A DNA stretch of 64,000 nt from assembly GCA_963720725.1 (NCBI GenBank), contig CAVRGN010000003.1, positions 1,488,001 to 1,552,000 of the forward strand. Reading direction: 5' to 3'. The first letter of the stretch is position 1, and every line of letters starts with the position of its first letter. Under the pieces are notes generated by a model, which saw only the letters and a list, made by a program, of their open reading frames with translations, did no database searches and was not told where the DNA came from. The stretch comes from Benzoatithermus sp963720725. GTDB taxonomy: Bacteria > Pseudomonadota > Alphaproteobacteria > Geminicoccales > Geminicoccaceae. Positions 1 to 10,765 of the stretch are shown here, in pieces. The position numbers were made by a program, and so were the translations under genes.

Positions 1-245
1 GCCAGCGGATAGAAGACGCACAGGAAGATCACGTCGCTGCGGCAGGCGGCGAAGTCCTGCCAGCCCTTGGCCAGCACCTCGCGCAGATCACCGACCTCGA
101 TCCGGCGGATCGCGGGCGCGGCGGCATCCGACGGCGCCTCGATGCCACGCACCGCCTGGCCGGTGTGCTCCACTGCGGCGCCGGCCGTCCTCAGCTGGTC
201 CAAGCTCCATTCCACTGGATTTCGGATGTGGTCACGGTCGGCCAT
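1..245 (-). CDS. DUF2189 family membrane protein, N-terminal fragment
   Basis: The gene runs off the left edge; 81 codons are visible from an ATG at 245. After a polar N-terminal stretch of about 45 residues, the segment IRRIEVGDLREVLAKGWQDF followed by a hydrophobic run (SDVIFLCVFYPLA) matches the start of DUF2189 integral membrane proteins, in which a short amphipathic IRxI..DL..AL..GW.DF motif precedes the first membrane helix. No function is established for the family. The membrane domain itself lies outside the window. The call rests on this one motif, so it is moderately sure. Confidence 0.65.
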   Translation of the reverse strand, partial: MADRDHIRNPVEWSLDQLRTAGAAVEHTGQAVRGIEAPSDAAAPAIRRIEVGDLREVLAKGWQDFAACRSDVIFLCVFYPL

Positions 246-502
246 GCTCGCTTACTCCCCTGTCGTGAACTCGTTCAGCCCTCGTCGCGGATGCCGCCCC
301 TCGACGCGTTCCGGCTCTGCCCGGATACGCCGCTATCGCTGATAGCATGATACACCGGCGATCGTCGCGCGCGGGGAACGGGCAGGATCCGCAAAACCCC
401 GCCGTCCTTGCCCATCACCTTGTCGCGAGACAGGACGCCCGCGGTTCCTGTCCCATTGCGCCGGATCTCAGCGCCACGCAGGTCGCGCCTGAGCCGCCCG
501 AG

Positions 503-1654
503 TCAGCGCAGGATCAGCTCCAGCGGCGCGCTCGACAGCACCTCGGCACCACGCTCGCCGACCAGCGAGGTTCTTCCCAAAGTCATGGCGGTGCCATTGT
601 CGCTGTCCATCAGGATCATGTGCAGGAAGAACACCATGCCCGGCTCGATCACCACCGGGTTTCCCTGGTAGAACATCGGCCAGTCCATCCAGGACGGGGC
701 GTAGACGGCGCCGAGCGAGTAGCCGCAGGCGTTGAGGCGATGATGCCGCAAACCGCGCCGGTCGAAGGTCAGGGCGTGGGCGTCGTAGACTTCGGCCATG
801 GTCCGCCCGGGCGTCATCCGCGCCTCGCAGGCAAGTAGTGCCTCCTTCGCGGCATCGAACAGCTCGCCGTGGCGGGCGCTGGCCTTGCCGACCAGCAGCG
901 TGCGCATCAGGCAGGCATGGTACTGCCGCCACACGCCGGCGAACTCGAGCGTGAGCTGATCTTGGGCGTCCAGACGCCGACGGCCGCTTTGGTAGCGGCA
1001 GAGCAGGGCGGCCTCACCCGAGCCGATGATGAACGGGTTGCCGGGATAGTCGCCGCCCGCCTCGAAGATCGCATCGTGCATCTTTGCGAGGATCATGCCC
1101 TCGTCGGCACCGGCTGCGGTATGTTCGATGGCGGCTGCGAGTGCCGCGTCGCCGAGTTCCGCCGCCCGTCGCACCACTGCCTGCTCGGCCGGAGATTTCA
1201 CCAGCCGCAGCCGGGAAACGAGCAGCGAAGCGTCTTCCAGGCGGGCGAAGCCGTCGAGTGCCGATTCCAGCATGCGCCCGTTCGCCGCCGTCAGGCCGTG
1301 AGTCTGCCATTCGACGCCGAGCCGCTCGCCGGCAAGGCCCAGTTCGGCCAGGAGCTCCTTGAGCTCGGTCGCGGGGTTGGCGCCGTCCCGGTCGACCCAG
1401 ACCCGGATGTCCTCGAGCACCGAGGTGAGCTGCGCCTGACGCAGGTCCGGGGCCCGGGTCAGCAGCGCCATGCGCCCGTCGGCGCGCACCACCAGGCACT
1501 GGAAGAAGCAGTAGCCGAACGTGTCGAAACCGGTGAGCCAGTACATGCTCTCCTGCTTGAAGCAGAGCAGGGCATCGAGGTCGGCGGCATCGATCGCCGC
1601 CAGGGTCCTTTCCAGACGCGAGGCGTATTCGGTGCGCGCGAAATGCAGGGCCAT
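503..1654 (-). CDS. M24-family (creatinase/aminopeptidase P fold) hydrolase lacking the usual metal ligands
   Basis: A 383-residue protein with the two-domain plan of creatinase and aminopeptidase P: an N-terminal creatinase_N domain (about 10-150, including FKQESMYWLTGFDTFGY) and a C-terminal pita-bread domain (about 160-380). In metallo-M24 enzymes five residues (D, D, H, E, E) bind two metals. Here the corresponding positions read E (LTLEFAG), C (HACLMRT), Y (NACGYSLG), H (MVFFLHM) and G (MTLGRTSL), so a two-metal peptidase is unlikely. Creatinase and ectoine hydrolase (DoeA) are metal-free relatives and are the better guesses; the substrate is unknown. The ATG at 1654 starts a conserved-looking MALHFARTEY segment. 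It is transcribed away from the DUF2946/PepSY pair and is not obviously in an operon. Confidence 0.8.
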   Translation of the reverse strand: MALHFARTEYASRLERTLAAIDAADLDALLCFKQESMYWLTGFDTFGYCFFQCLVVRADGRMALLTRAPDLRQAQLTSVLEDIRVWVDRDGANPATELKELLAELGLAGERLGVEWQTHGLTAANGRMLESALDGFARLEDASLLVSRLRLVKSPAEQAVVRRAAELGDAALAAAIEHTAAGADEGMILAKMHDAIFEAGGDYPGNPFIIGSGEAALLCRYQSGRRRLDAQDQLTLEFAGVWRQYHACLMRTLLVGKASARHGELFDAAKEALLACEARMTPGRTMAEVYDAHALTFDRRGLRHHRLNACGYSLGAVYAPSWMDWPMFYQGNPVVIEPGMVFFLHMILMDSDNGTAMTLGRTSLVGERGAEVLSSAPLELILR

Positions 1655-1820
1655 GATGTCCTCCCGGCTGCGCGCTAAGGCTTAGGCCGGCCGAGGCATG
1701 GGCTCAATCGCCGCGATATGGTCGCGGGGTATGCCTCGCTGCGGCGCAGCCCGTCGTCGCCATTGACGCCGCTTCGCGGGTTGCGCACCCTCATCTTCGG
1801 TCGGCTAAGCGACCAGACGG

Positions 1821-2210
1821 GTGCCCATGCTCTTGCGTCCTGCCGCCGACTGGCTCCGAACGGTCACCGCCATACTGGTGGCGGCATCCACGGCGTTTTC
1901 TGGCGTGGCGCACCTTCCAGCGATGCCGGCCGCGTCGATCGGCCTGCACGCATTGGCGCTGCCCGACGGTTCGCTGCCCGAACTGTGTGCGGCCGGTCAT
2001 GAGGATCTGCCCGAGCCGGAGAAGGCGAGGCACCGAGCCTGCCTAGCCGCGTGCATGGTAGCACTGGCGCCGGCTCTACTGCCGGTTGTGCCCTGGCTCA
2101 CGGTCCCGGTGGCAGTGGCCTGGCGTCGGCCTACGCCGATGGTGGCCGGTGACCGCCCGCGGCCGCTTTGGATGGGGGCGCAGGCGCGCGCGCCGCCAGT
2201 GCTGGGCTGA
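1821..2210 (+). CDS. small secreted or membrane protein, DUF2946-like
   Basis: A 129-residue protein starting at GTG 1821, with an alternative ATG at 1827. It has a hydrophobic N-terminal segment (residues about 10-35, signal-like), a middle LPELCAAGHE...RHRACLAACM stretch with three cysteines, a second hydrophobic stretch (about 80-100) and an ARAPPVLG C-terminus. Paired cysteine clusters and an ARxPP ending are typical of DUF2946 proteins, which usually sit beside TonB receptors or PepSY membrane proteins. The next gene, 100 bp downstream on the same strand, is a PepSY protein, which supports a metal-uptake context. The family assignment is tentative and the function is not established. Confidence 0.5.
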   Translation: MPMLLRPAADWLRTVTAILVAASTAFSGVAHLPAMPAASIGLHALALPDGSLPELCAAGHEDLPEPEKARHRACLAACMVALAPALLPVVPWLTVPVAVAWRRPTPMVAGDRPRPLWMGAQARAPPVLG

Positions 2211-2309
2211 ACGCCTGCGGCCCGGCGCGGGGAGACCGCGATCCGCGCCGACCCGAGCCGGCGGCGTCGCCGCTGGCCCCCGCACAGCCATACCTCGAGG
2301 ACATCCATC

Positions 2310-3719
2310 ATGGCGACCAACGCCACCTTCGATGCCGTGTCCGGCGCCAGCCGTCTGTCCGGCCGATTCTACGCCGCCGTCTGGCGCTGGCATTTTTATG
2401 CCGGTCTCTATGTCGTGCCGTTCCTGGTCACGCTCGCGACCACTGGCCTGATCATGCTCTGGGTCGCGGTCATCGACGGCCGCGACGGCGAGAACCGCAT
2501 CCATATCGCGCCGCAGGCGACGGCCCTCGCGGTTTCCGCCCAGGCGGAAGCGGCCCGCGCTGCCATACCCGACGGAGTTGTCAGTCAGTATTTGTCGCCG
2601 CGCGCCGAGGACCGTGCCGCGCTGTTCCGCGTGGACCGGGGCGAGGACGCCTTCATGGTCGCCGTCGACCCCTACAGCGGTGCGGTGATCGAGCAGTGGC
2701 CCCGGCAGGCCGGCTGGTACGACTTCGCCACCGATATCCACGGCACTCTGCTCATCGGCGATGTCGGCGACCGCCTGATCGAGATCGCCGCCGGCTTTGC
2801 GATCGTGCTGATCGTGACCGGCCTCTATCTCTGGTGGCCGCGCGGCGAGGGGCTGAGCACCGTGCTCGTGCCGGATCTCAGCGCTCGCGGGCGCGGCTTG
2901 TGGAAGTCGCTGCACCGCACGGTGGGGTTCTGGATCTCGGCCGTCCTGCTCGTGTTCCTGATTTCCGGCATGTCCTGGACCGGCATCTGGGGCGGCAGGT
3001 TCGTCCAGGCCTGGAGCACCTTCCCGGCCGAGAAGTGGGACAATGTGCCCTTGTCGGACGTCACGCATGCGGCGATGAACCATGGTGCCACGAAGGACGT
3101 GCCCTGGGCGCTGGAGCAGACGCACATGCCGGCCTCGGGCTCCGAGTCCGGTGCCGCGGGCATTCAGGCCGGGGCGCCGATCGACCTCGATACGGTGACA
3201 GCCTTCGCCCGTACTCTCGGCATGGTCGGCCGCTTCCAGGTAGCACTGCCCACCGGCGAGACCGGCGTCTGGACGCTATCGCAGGACTCGATGAGCAACG
3301 ACACACCGGACCCGACCTCGGACCGGACCGTGCATCTCGACCGCTACACTGGCCGGATCCTGGCCGACGTGGGCTATCGCGACTACTCGCTGGGCGGCAA
3401 GGCGATGGCGGTGGGCATCGCTTTCCACGAGGGCGATCTCGGGGTATGGAACATCGCCCTCAACACGACCTTCTGCCTATCGGTGATCTTCCTCGCCGTC
3501 AGCGGGGTGGTGATGTGGTGGAAGCGTCGTCCGGCCGGTGCCGCTCGCTTGGCGGCCCCGCCGCGGCCGGGCGAACTGCCGCTGTGGAAGGGGGCGGTTG
3601 CGATTGGCCTGTTCCTGTGCCTCGCCTTCCCCCTGGTGGGGATCGCGCTGCTGGCGGTGCTGGCCTTCGACATGCTGGTGGTGCAGAACGTGCCGCAACT
3701 CCGGCACGCCTTGTCCTGA
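2310..3719 (+). CDS. PepSY-associated transmembrane protein (PiuB-like)
   Basis: A 469-residue inner-membrane protein. A first helix (about residues 30-55, VVPFLVTLATTGLIMLWVAVI) is followed by a periplasmic PepSY-like domain, two helices around 155-175 and 200-225 (the latter with SGMSWTGIWGG, typical of the family), a second long periplasmic PepSY region, and C-terminal helices around 385-405 and 430-455. Members of this family accompany siderophore receptors and periplasmic reductases and are thought to help ferric reduction or uptake; that role is known for the family only in outline. The ATG at 2310 follows the DUF2946-like gene by 99 bp, and the two probably form an operon. A 14-bp hairpin lies directly downstream. 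Confidence 0.85.
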   Translation: MATNATFDAVSGASRLSGRFYAAVWRWHFYAGLYVVPFLVTLATTGLIMLWVAVIDGRDGENRIHIAPQATALAVSAQAEAARAAIPDGVVSQYLSPRAEDRAALFRVDRGEDAFMVAVDPYSGAVIEQWPRQAGWYDFATDIHGTLLIGDVGDRLIEIAAGFAIVLIVTGLYLWWPRGEGLSTVLVPDLSARGRGLWKSLHRTVGFWISAVLLVFLISGMSWTGIWGGRFVQAWSTFPAEKWDNVPLSDVTHAAMNHGATKDVPWALEQTHMPASGSESGAAGIQAGAPIDLDTVTAFARTLGMVGRFQVALPTGETGVWTLSQDSMSNDTPDPTSDRTVHLDRYTGRILADVGYRDYSLGGKAMAVGIAFHEGDLGVWNIALNTTFCLSVIFLAVSGVVMWWKRRPAGAARLAAPPRPGELPLWKGAVAIGLFLCLAFPLVGIALLAVLAFDMLVVQNVPQLRHALS

Positions 3720-3726
3720 GGCGGAT

Positions 3727-3762
3727 CGGACGCGGCCATCCCCCGACGGATGGCCGCGTCCG
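3727..3762. terminator. long GC hairpin between convergent genes
   Basis: A perfect 14-bp stem (3727-3740 with 3749-3762) with an 8-base loop sits between the PepSY gene ending at 3719 and the convergent GNAT gene ending at 3784. No T tract follows on either strand, so this is a terminator-like structure and not a canonical intrinsic terminator. Its position makes bidirectional termination or 3-prime-end protection the likely role. Confidence 0.5.
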
Positions 3763-3783
3763 GCATTCCGGCTACAGGCGAGG

Positions 3784-4269
3784 CTAGAGCCTCCGGTACA
3801 TCACCAGCGTGTCGACCAATCCGAGACTCGGATGGCGGAAAGTCTCTGGCACGCGGCCGACGATCTCGAAGCCGCAGCTCTGCCAGAGCCGCACGGCGCG
3901 GTCGTTGCTGGCGACGACGCAGTTGAACTGCATGGCAAGAAAGCCGCGTGTCCGGGCTTGGTCCAGCGAGTGCAGGCACATGGCGCGGGCGATGCCGCGC
4001 CCGGCCGCCACGGGTGCCGTCGCATAGCCGCAATTGGCGACGTGGGCGCCGCCGCCCTGCTGGTTGGCGCGCAGATAGTAGCTGCCGGCCACCATGCCGC
4101 TGTCCTCGGCCACGAACACCTGGTGCGCCGGCTGCCGCCAGTAGGCGAGCAAGGCGGGCTCGCTCATGGCGACCGGCAGCATCAGTGTCTCGCCCGCCCG
4201 GACCGTGGGCTCGAGCACGCGCCAGATGCCGGCGTCGTCGTCTGCCACTGCCTGTCTGATTCGGACCAC
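3784..4269 (-). CDS. GNAT family N-acetyltransferase
   Basis: A 161-residue protein from a GTG at 4269 (VRIRQAVADDDAGIWRVLEPTV). It shows the GNAT fold in order: strand 1 and helix 1 (IRQAVADDDAGIWRVLE), the acetyl-CoA pyrophosphate-binding loop (GYATAPVAAGRGIARAM, a Q/RxxGxG/A-type motif near residue 90), and the late motif (NDRAVRLWQSCGFEIVGRVPETF). Substrate is unknown. The open frame continues further upstream, but those residues look non-conserved and overlap the divergent EVE gene, so the start was set where similarity begins. It is convergent with the PepSY gene. Confidence 0.8.
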   Translation of the reverse strand: MVRIRQAVADDDAGIWRVLEPTVRAGETLMLPVAMSEPALLAYWRQPAHQVFVAEDSGMVAGSYYLRANQQGGGAHVANCGYATAPVAAGRGIARAMCLHSLDQARTRGFLAMQFNCVVASNDRAVRLWQSCGFEIVGRVPETFRHPSLGLVDTLVMYRRL

Positions 4270-4335
4270 GTTTCCTGCCCAAGGCTGGCGTGGTAGCGGA
4301 GCTAGCCCAAGTTCCGACCCGAGGAAAGCAGCGTG

Positions 4336-4749
4336 ATGGCCCAGTGGCTGATGAAGACCGAGCCCGAGGACTTTAGCTGGGACCAGCTGGTTGCCGAGGG
4401 CGAGACCGAGTGGACCGGCGTGCGCAACCACCAGGCCGCGGCCAATATGAGGGCGATGAAGCTGGGTGAACCGGTGTTCTTCTACCGGTCGGTGGTCGAC
4501 CCCGCGATCCTGGGAATCATGACCGTGTCGGCGACCTGGTATCCCGATGCCAGCGACCCCGGCGGCAAGTTCGTGCGGGTCAAGGTCAAGCCGGACCGGC
4601 CGCTGCCCCGTGAGGTGTCGCTGAAGGCGATCAAGGCCGATCCGCGCTTCGCCGACCTCGCACTGGTGCGCCAGTCGCGCCTTTCGGTCATGCCGGTAGG
4701 CGACGCGCACTGGCAGATGCTGCTCGACATGGGCGGTGCCAACCGGTGA
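4336..4749 (+). CDS. EVE domain-containing protein
   Basis: A 137-residue single-domain protein. MKTEPEDFSWDQL, the central WTGVRNHQAAANMRAMKLGEPVFFYRS and the tail LSVMPVGDAHWQMLLDM are the hallmark segments of EVE (PUA-like) proteins related to thymocyte nuclear protein 1. These domains bind modified bases in nucleic acid; a precise bacterial role is not established. ATG 4336 is chosen; a GTG one codon earlier (4333) is possible, and an AGGAA ribosome site lies at about 4322. Its stop overlaps the next gene's GTG start (GTGA at 4746-4749), so the two are translationally coupled. Confidence 0.88.
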   Translation: MAQWLMKTEPEDFSWDQLVAEGETEWTGVRNHQAAANMRAMKLGEPVFFYRSVVDPAILGIMTVSATWYPDASDPGGKFVRVKVKPDRPLPREVSLKAIKADPRFADLALVRQSRLSVMPVGDAHWQMLLDMGGANR

Positions 4750-5814
4750 GCGCGGCCTCCCGCTGGGAGGCGGCGCGCCCGGTCGTGACGGCACTGGCGG
4801 TCGGTTTCGGCGGCGGGTTGCTGTTCCATGCCTTGCGCCTGCCTCTGCCGTGGATGATGGGCGCCATGGTCGCCACCACCGTCGCCAGCATGGCCGGCCT
4901 GTCGCAGGCCATGCCGGCCTGGTCGCGGCCGCCGACCGTGGCGGTGCTGGGAGTCCTGCTCGGCAGCAGCTTCACCCGCGAGATGGCGGCGCGGATGCCG
5001 GACTGGCTGCCGAGCCTGGTCACCCTGCCGTTCTACATCGTCGTCATCGGCATGTTGGCGCTGGTCTATCTGCGTCGAATCGCCAAGCTCGATCCGCTTA
5101 CCGCCTTCTTCTGCGCCACGCCGGGCGGGCTCGGCGAAATGGTGATCCTGGGCGACCGCGCCGGCGGGGACATGCGCACGATCTCCCTCGTCCACGCCAC
5201 GCGGATTCTCCTGATCGTGCTCACCGTGCCGCTCGCGTTCCGTCTCATGGGCTACTTGCCGCCGGGGGCCTCCACGGCGCCCCCTTCCGGCATCGAGCTT
5301 CTGGACCTTGCCGTCCTCGCCCTGTGCGGGCTGGTAGGCGTGCTCGTCGGCATGCGGCTCGGCCTGCCTGCCGCCGGCCTCTTGGGGCCGATGATCCTCA
5401 GCGCCGCGGCGCACCTGCTGGGTCTGGTGGAAGGCTCGCCGCCGGGCTGGCTGGTGGCGGCGGCGCAGGTTGCCATCGGCTCGACGATCGGCTGCCGCTT
5501 CAAGGGCTATCCGGTGGTGCAGGTGGTCTGGATGATGCTTGATCGGCCTCGGCCTGACCGTGCTCATGCTGACCATCACCCTGCTGTTCGGCGCCGGCCT
5601 GCAGGCGATCACCGGCCTGCCGCTGCCCCTGCTGGTGCTGGCCCTCGTGCCCGGCGGCCTAGCCGAGATGAGCCTGATCGCATTGACGCTGACCGACGAT
5701 CCGGCCTTTGTCGCCACCAACCACATCGTGCGGATCGGACTGGTGGTCCTGCTGGCGTCCTGGCTGTTCGAACGCTACCGGCGACGGCTCAGTCTGCCAC
5801 CGCCGCCGGCCTGA
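4746..5814 (+). pseudogene. AbrB-family membrane protein, interrupted by a +1 frameshift
   Basis: Two open frames together give about 355 residues of an AbrB (AbrB_dup) membrane protein, the normal length for the family. The first, from GTG 4746, covers residues 1-264: repeated helices with LPLPWMMGAM, VLGVLLGSSFTREM and FFCATPGGLGEMVILG. The second (5539-5814) supplies the second-repeat equivalent VPGGLAEMSLIALTL. The frame changes by one base near 5535-5541 (GATGATGCTTGATCGG); removing one base restores a continuous protein. Family members are putative transporters or ammonia-monooxygenase-like annotations with unclear function. Because both halves are conserved, the break may be a sequencing error. 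Confidence 0.75.
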
Positions 5815-5819
5815 AGCGG

Positions 5820-7756
<1,937 letters not shown>

Positions 7757-7760
<4 letters not shown>

Positions 7761-9199
7761 TGCGTGCGCCTCGAAGTTGGCCGGGACGACTCCACCGGTG
7801 ACACGGGCGATCCCGAACCATCGATGAGCTCGCGCGCCGTTGCCAGACGATAAATAGGCTGCTGCGGATTTGAAACAACATTAACGCCGGCGAACCGGGC
7901 GGCAGCCATCGGAACCTGCGGCTCCAATGCCGCAATGATAGAATATTCGGGATTTAAGCTCAACCCAATGCGGTGGAGCGGCGGGCAGGCGACCAGTTCC
8001 GACTCGACCCAGGCCGCCGGCAGCGCATGCAAGGCCGGGGCCGGGATGCGGGCGGATCGGAGGCTTCGCAGCGCCGCGCGGGGCAGGAAACGCAGGCCCG
8101 GCGGTCCCAGCGAGCGGATCTCGACCGTGGCCGGGCCGGCTTCGTGGCGAAGGAGGAAGCGGCCGTCCCACAGGCCGCAGGCTCCCGACGGCAACCGCAA
8201 GCGGTGCCGGATCCGAGCCGCCTCGCGGCATACCACGAGATCGGCGCCGCGGCGCACGATGATGCAGCCGCCGACCGTGGCGGAAGCGGCGATGCCGCTG
8301 TCGGCCAAGCGTCGCAAGGCCACTGTGGCCGCCGGATAGCTGCGGCCGCCGACGGCCGCCACCAGGCGTCCCAGCAGCAGGGCGCGCGCGGCGGGTGCGA
8401 GATCGTCCCACGCTCGGCCGCATACCCGGACCAGGCCGAGCGGATCGGGCCGGGCGAGGCGGGCCACCAGGGTCGCGGCCCGGTCGTCCGCGATGCAGCG
8501 CCGTTCGGCCGCCCTCGCTCCCTGCTCCCAGGCGGCGTCGATGCCAAAGCCGGGATCGGCACGAAGGCGGCCGCGGGCAAATTGTGGCGAGGCGTTGGCG
8601 GGGTCGACGAGCCAGGGCTGGCCCGCCGAGGTCAGGGTCGCCCGCAGGCGCTCCTTGGGCAATCCCAGCAGCGGGCGCAGCAGCCGCAGACCTCGGACCT
8701 CCCGCACCGCGGCCATGCCGGCGAGCCCGAGGAAGCCGCTGCCTGCGGCACCGCGCAGAGCTACGGTCTCGGCCTGATCCTCGCGTTGATGGCCCATGAG
8801 CAGATGGAGCACGGCCTCGCTTCGGCACGCCTCCAGCAGCAATGTCAGCCGGGCGCTCCTGGCCTCGGCCTGGATGGCGGTCGCCGGCTTGGGCCCGCCC
8901 CAGCAAAGCAGCCGGGCGGCAATGCCGTGCCGTGCCAGCCATGCACGAGTTCGCGCGGCCTCTTCGGCCGAGCCGTGCCGGAGGCCGTGATCGACCACCA
9001 GCCCAGTCGCCGTGCCCCCGCGCGACCGTGCCCAGGCGGCGGCGAGCAGGGCCAGGGCCATGCTGTCGGGGCCACCGGACACCGCGACGGCGATCCGGGG
9101 AGCCGGCTCGAACGGCCCCAGCGACGCCATCAGCGCGGCGAATTCGGCCGCGCCCAGCGGTGTCCCGCGCTCAGCTACAGCCGGATGCCGTCCGCTCAC
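7757..9199 (-). CDS. tilS: tRNA(Ile)-lysidine synthetase
   Basis: TilS converts C34 of the tRNA-Ile CAU anticodon to lysidine using ATP and lysine. The PP-loop motif SGGPDS lies at residues 41-46 of a 480-residue product started at GTG 9199. It is followed by VVDHGLRHGSAEEA and GHQREDQAETVALR, both typical of TilS, and then a divergent C-terminal half. A later ATG at 9130 would give 457 residues; the GTG was preferred because PLGAAEFAALMASLGPFEP before the ATG looks like conserved alphaproteobacterial sequence. The gene overlaps cpoB by 29 bp upstream and ftsH by 4 bp downstream, and tilS-ftsH adjacency is widespread in bacteria. Confidence 0.92.
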
Positions 9200-10070
9200 G
9201 GGCCAGCGCCTGGCGTATGGGCGCCGACGCGTTCGGATGGCGCTTGGCGAGTTCGGCGAAGGTCTGGCAGGCTCGGTCGCGGTCGCCCATGGCCGCCAAT
9301 GCCATCCCGAGCTTGAGCAGGTTGTCGGCGGCGCGTGGCGCCTCCTCGCCGTAGGTGCGGTAGTTGCGGGCGAATACCGAGGCGGCGGTCGGGTAGTCCT
9401 TGCGGAACAGGTAGGTTTCGCCGATCCAGTAGGAGGCGGTCGAAGCGCGCGGATCATCCGGGTAGCTCTTGACGAACGTGTCGAAGCTCCGCTCGGCCGC
9501 GGCCCAGCCGCCCGCCTGCAGATCGTCGAGAGCCTGCCGGTAGACGCCGTCGGCGCCCTGCGGGGCCAGACGGGCCTGCGGGGCGGGCGTCGCGGGCGAA
9601 CGGGGTGCAGGTTGATCCTGCAGCGCATCTTGGGGGATCGTGCCGAGGACATATCCCTGCCGCGCCGCATCGTCGGGCGCGATGATCGATGGTGGCACCG
9701 GGCGCGGCGCGGGCTCGGGCGTGGACGCCGTGGCCCGCGCTGCTGGAGACGCCGCGGTTGGGCCAGCCCCGCCCGGGAGGCGGGCGTCGAGGTCGGCCAC
9801 CAGCTTGTCGATCCGCGCGGCGCTCAGCCGCTGCGCATGCTCGACCTCCTCGATCCGGCCGGTGAGCTGCCGCATCAGCTCTTCCAGCCGCGACAGCCGC
9901 ACCTCGAGTGCGGCGGAACGCGGGTCGGGAACTTGAGCCTGCGCGAGGCGGATCTCCCCGAGCTCGGCGCGCAGCTCGCCCATCTGCGCCCGGAGCGCGG
10001 AAGGATCGGCCGCTGCCGCCGGTGCGCAACCAGCGGCCAGCATGGTCAGGAGCAGGAAGCGCCGCAGCAT
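9171..10070 (-). CDS. cpoB: Tol-Pal system protein CpoB/YbgF
   Basis: A 299-residue periplasmic protein that couples Tol-Pal activity to peptidoglycan synthesis at division. MLRRFLLLTMLAAGCAPAAAA is a signal peptide, with a cysteine that could also be a lipid site. A coiled coil at about 30-85 (LRAQMGELRAELGEIRL...SRLEELMRQLTGRIEEVEHAQRL) is the trimerisation part, a Pro/Ala-rich linker follows, and TPR-like repeats fill about 175-295 (VYRQALDDLQAGGWAAAERSF, ASYWIGETYLFRKDYPTAA, ADNLLKLGMALAAMGDR). It lies 22 bp after pal in the same operon. Confidence 0.93.
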   Translation of the reverse strand: MLRRFLLLTMLAAGCAPAAAADPSALRAQMGELRAELGEIRLAQAQVPDPRSAALEVRLSRLEELMRQLTGRIEEVEHAQRLSAARIDKLVADLDARLPGGAGPTAASPAARATASTPEPAPRPVPPSIIAPDDAARQGYVLGTIPQDALQDQPAPRSPATPAPQARLAPQGADGVYRQALDDLQAGGWAAAERSFDTFVKSYPDDPRASTASYWIGETYLFRKDYPTAASVFARNYRTYGEEAPRAADNLLKLGMALAAMGDRDRACQTFAELAKRHPNASAPIRQALARERTASGCS

Positions 10071-10092
10071 GGTCGGCCCGGTCCGACCCGAC

Positions 10093-10656
10093 CTAATTGG
10101 TCGCGGTGACGTTGACCACGGTCACCGCGCGCCGGTTCTGGGCGAAGGCCTCTTCGGTGTCGGCAGGATTGGCCAGCCGCTCCTTGCCGTAGGAGATGAT
10201 CAGGATGCGGGCGGGGTCGACCCCGAGCGAGCTCAGGTAGCTCTTGACCGACGCGGCGCGCCGCTCGCCCAGGGCCAGATTGTATTCGGTGGTCCCGCGC
10301 TGGTCGGCGTGGCCCTCGATGGTGACGGTGACCGCCGGGAATTGACGCAGCCAGGCCGCCTGCCGCTCGACCGTCTCGCGAGCCCGGTCGTCCAGGGTCG
10401 AGCTGTCGACGGCGAAGAACACGCGGTCGCCGACATTGACCTCGAGATCGCTCTGCGTGCCCGAACCGTGGGCCATGCTGTCGCTCGCGCCGCCGATCTC
10501 GCTGCCGGTGCCGAGGCCCGTTGTGTCGGTCGTGCCGATCCCGGCACCTGCGGCTCCCGCCGCCGACCCGGCACTGTCCGTGAGCGTCTCGTCCGAGCCG
10601 CTGCAGGCGGCGAGCAGCAACAGCGTGGCGGCAATGGCGACGAAGCGAGCAATCAT
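10093..10656 (-). CDS. pal: peptidoglycan-associated lipoprotein Pal
   Basis: A 187-residue outer-membrane lipoprotein that anchors the outer membrane to peptidoglycan and binds TolB. Started at ATG 10656, it has a lipoprotein signal (MIARFVAIAATLLLLAAC, lipidated Cys18), a low-complexity Gly/Ala/Ser/Thr linker (about 20-70) and an OmpA-like peptidoglycan-binding domain with VTIEGHADQRGTTEYNLALGERRA and the late ISYGKERLANP. An ATG at 10674 would add six residues and cannot be excluded. It is located between tolB and cpoB, as expected. Confidence 0.95.
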   Translation of the reverse strand: MIARFVAIAATLLLLAACSGSDETLTDSAGSAAGAAGAGIGTTDTTGLGTGSEIGGASDSMAHGSGTQSDLEVNVGDRVFFAVDSSTLDDRARETVERQAAWLRQFPAVTVTIEGHADQRGTTEYNLALGERRAASVKSYLSSLGVDPARILIISYGKERLANPADTEEAFAQNRRAVTVVNVTATN

Positions 10657-10765
10657 GGCTTGTTCTTTCCGCATGGTAGGGCGCGACAGGCACCGTGTCC
10701 GGGGGCAAGGCCGGCGACGGCAGGGTGGACAAGGCCAACTATCATCGGGGTTGACGATCATCCGT

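Noticed and set aside
332..346. Small inverted repeat GCTATC-GCT-GATAGC
   Set aside because: A six-base stem with no T tract and no promoter context; too weak to assign a role.
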